A stretch of 64,000 nt of DNA, taken from contig QVOM02000091.1 of NCBI GenBank assembly GCA_003586115.2, positions 2,121,731-2,185,730 of the forward strand, written 5' to 3'. This DNA is from Salvator merianae (taxonomy: Eukaryota; Chordata; Lepidosauria; Squamata; Teiidae). The translations under genes and the position numbers were made by a program. Below, one piece after another: positions 62,790 through 64,000 of this stretch. The notes under the pieces are model-generated. The model searched no databases. It was not told the DNA's origin and saw only the letters and a program-made list of their open reading frames with translations. Position 1 is the first letter of the stretch, and every line of letters begins with the position of its first letter.

Positions 62790-63300
62790 CCCAAACAGGG
62801 GGAATACAGCGCCATTTTGGTGCCACTATGGTGGGATGGCCACAAGTATCTGTGGCAACTCCACCGTAGCTACGCTGTATCCCTCCCTAAAATGTGTGAT
62901 ATGTTATTTTGGGGGAAACTGACTTTCATGACGGGTGTTCCTGGAATAGCACATTTACCTTGTATACTGAGCTGCCATCTTTGTTCTGGCCTCTGCATAT
63001 GAGCATGGGCCAAAAAGGATGGCTGCGCATATGCAGTGGTGGCGTTGCACACATCCAGGTATTATGATACCTGGATGTGTGCGTCCACTGTGCATGTGCG
63101 GGCCAAAGAAAAAAGATGCCTACACATGTGCAGTGGTCATGGTTGTGCACATCCAGGTCTTTCGCATCAGCGATATACCTGGAAATGCATGTACCGAAAA
63201 GCACACAGGCTGCATTGTCCAGACAACAGGCGGTCATTCTGGAGGGGCTGTTCTCCAGAATATTGCCTGCACTATATTCAGCTGGCATCTGGAGCCGGCC
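62790..63300 (-). mobile_element. Family D element (D9)
   Basis: 'ggtgggatggccacaagtatctgtggcaactccaccgtagc', 'ctctgcatatgagcatgggcc', and 'ggtcattctggaggggctgttctccagaatattgcc'. It contains an inserted perfect palindrome CACATCCAGGTATTATGATACCTGGATGTG (30 bp, at 63051-63080). Confidence 0.6.
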
Positions 63301-63516
63301 CATATGTTACTGTTCCCCTCTGGCACCTGCCCTATTCCCAAGAGTGGAATCCTCTCCCATGAACACTCCTTTTGCACACTGGTAAAAACTCCTCTGTAAA
63401 GAGGACTGTGGGTCTGTTTTGCTTCTGCTGCCACTCTGTGGAGGGCCGCTAGCGGCTGGAGTGACCTACCCCTATTCCTGCTGCCTGTGCCCATGACATG
63501 AAGTACTGAAAATGGC
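63301..63516. other. No recognisable feature
   Basis: Short unassigned stretch. Confidence 0.3.
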
Positions 63517-63735
63517 TGACTTTTGCATCCGCACACAATAAAAAGAGCTTAGAAGAGGTAGATCTGCATCTCAGTGCCCTAATTCACATTAAAGGCCTGA
63601 AAATGTGCCTCCAAAATCTGTTCTCTGGCCTTGAATGAGGATTAGAGTTGGATGAGGAGCAATAGTGTCCACATGCTACTGCCTACAAGCTGCTTTTCAG
63701 CTACTTTATAAAATGTGTGCAGATGCAGGTGATCA
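63517..63735. mobile_element. Family H snapback element (H2)
   Basis: GCATCCGCACACAATAAAAA to AAAATGTGTGCAGATGC, inverted ends, with 'cacattaaaggcctgaaaatgtgcctcc' and 'ccacatgctactgcctacaagctgc' as in H1. Confidence 0.7.
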
Positions 63736-63871
63736 GATTTATTTTTTATGAGGCTGCAGTCACACAGATGTTTATCTGAGCATCTAAGGAGCTGGGCAGA
63801 CAAATGCTCCAACTGCCCCTCTGAGACTTCCAGAATACAGACAAGGGTGACCTAAAGGAAAACCCAGCTAA

Positions 63872-64000
63872 GGCTGCATCCAGATGCCGCTTACCTATTT
63901 CGCTATATTTGGATATTCCAGAATAAAGCATGGATATTCTGGAATATCCATTATTTATTCGAGAATATCCAAATATAGCGGGATAAGTAAACAAGGTCTG
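63872..64000. mobile_element. Snapback element, family P (P2), cut by the window end
   Basis: GGCTGCATCCAGATGCCGCT then TTACCTATTTCGCTATATTTGG is mirrored by 'ccaaatatagcgggataagtaa' at about 63967-63990. The final 'ggtctg...' should run into the mirror of GGCTGCATCC just past the window. Same ends as 5688-5800. Confidence 0.75.

Overview
The window is vertebrate nuclear DNA, most likely from a squamate reptile (lizard or gecko). The organism call is inference. It rests on the mixture of CR1-type LINE 3' ends, L1 and L2-like LINE remnants, a Penelope-like element, tRNA-headed SINEs, a Helitron, and a very large load of short non-autonomous DNA transposons. I found no intron-exon structure and no open reading frame that I would call a host protein. 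The longer ORFs lie inside repeats.

Layout. About 530-1560 is a CpG island with a CCAAT box read on the minus strand, a candidate promoter for a gene leaving the window to the left. About 2.3-3.6 kb holds a CR1 end and a decayed Penelope-like element with a GIY-YIG endonuclease remnant and a degenerate hammerhead-like core. About 9.9-10.7 kb is an antisense L1 ORF2 end. 12.0-12.2 kb is a 191-bp hAT hairpin, and 13.37-13.83 kb a Helitron carrying the last codons of its helicase. 14.6-19.5 kb is SINEs, CR1 and foldback elements. 20-36.5 kb is dense with nested transposons and holds a perfect 2,290-bp duplication on either side of a single N, which looks like an assembly artefact. 37-46 kb contains two inverted copies of a 1.5-kb element, one interrupted by 385 consecutive T. 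47-64 kb is again mostly nested short transposons, with a 31-bp minisatellite, a (GGAA)n tract and a few unique-looking stretches.

Main theme. At least six non-autonomous families (labelled here A, B, F, I, J, M) have related ends, GGGCC(T/A)(T/G)TTYGCACT and relatives. Fourteen copies have direct evidence of 3-bp target-site duplications: CTA, CTT, ATG, TTT, TTG, CAA, AAT, CAT, GAT, TTC, TAA, TTT, TGA and CTT. In thirteen of fourteen the central base is A or T. Several are inserted into each other, so insertion order can be read off the sequence. A PIF/Harbinger-like origin is my inference. True hAT elements with 8-bp duplications (12039, 21170, 25614) form a second layer.

Family letters are local labels for this window only. 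Copies of one letter share internal sequence that I aligned by eye. Ends of degenerate copies are approximate.
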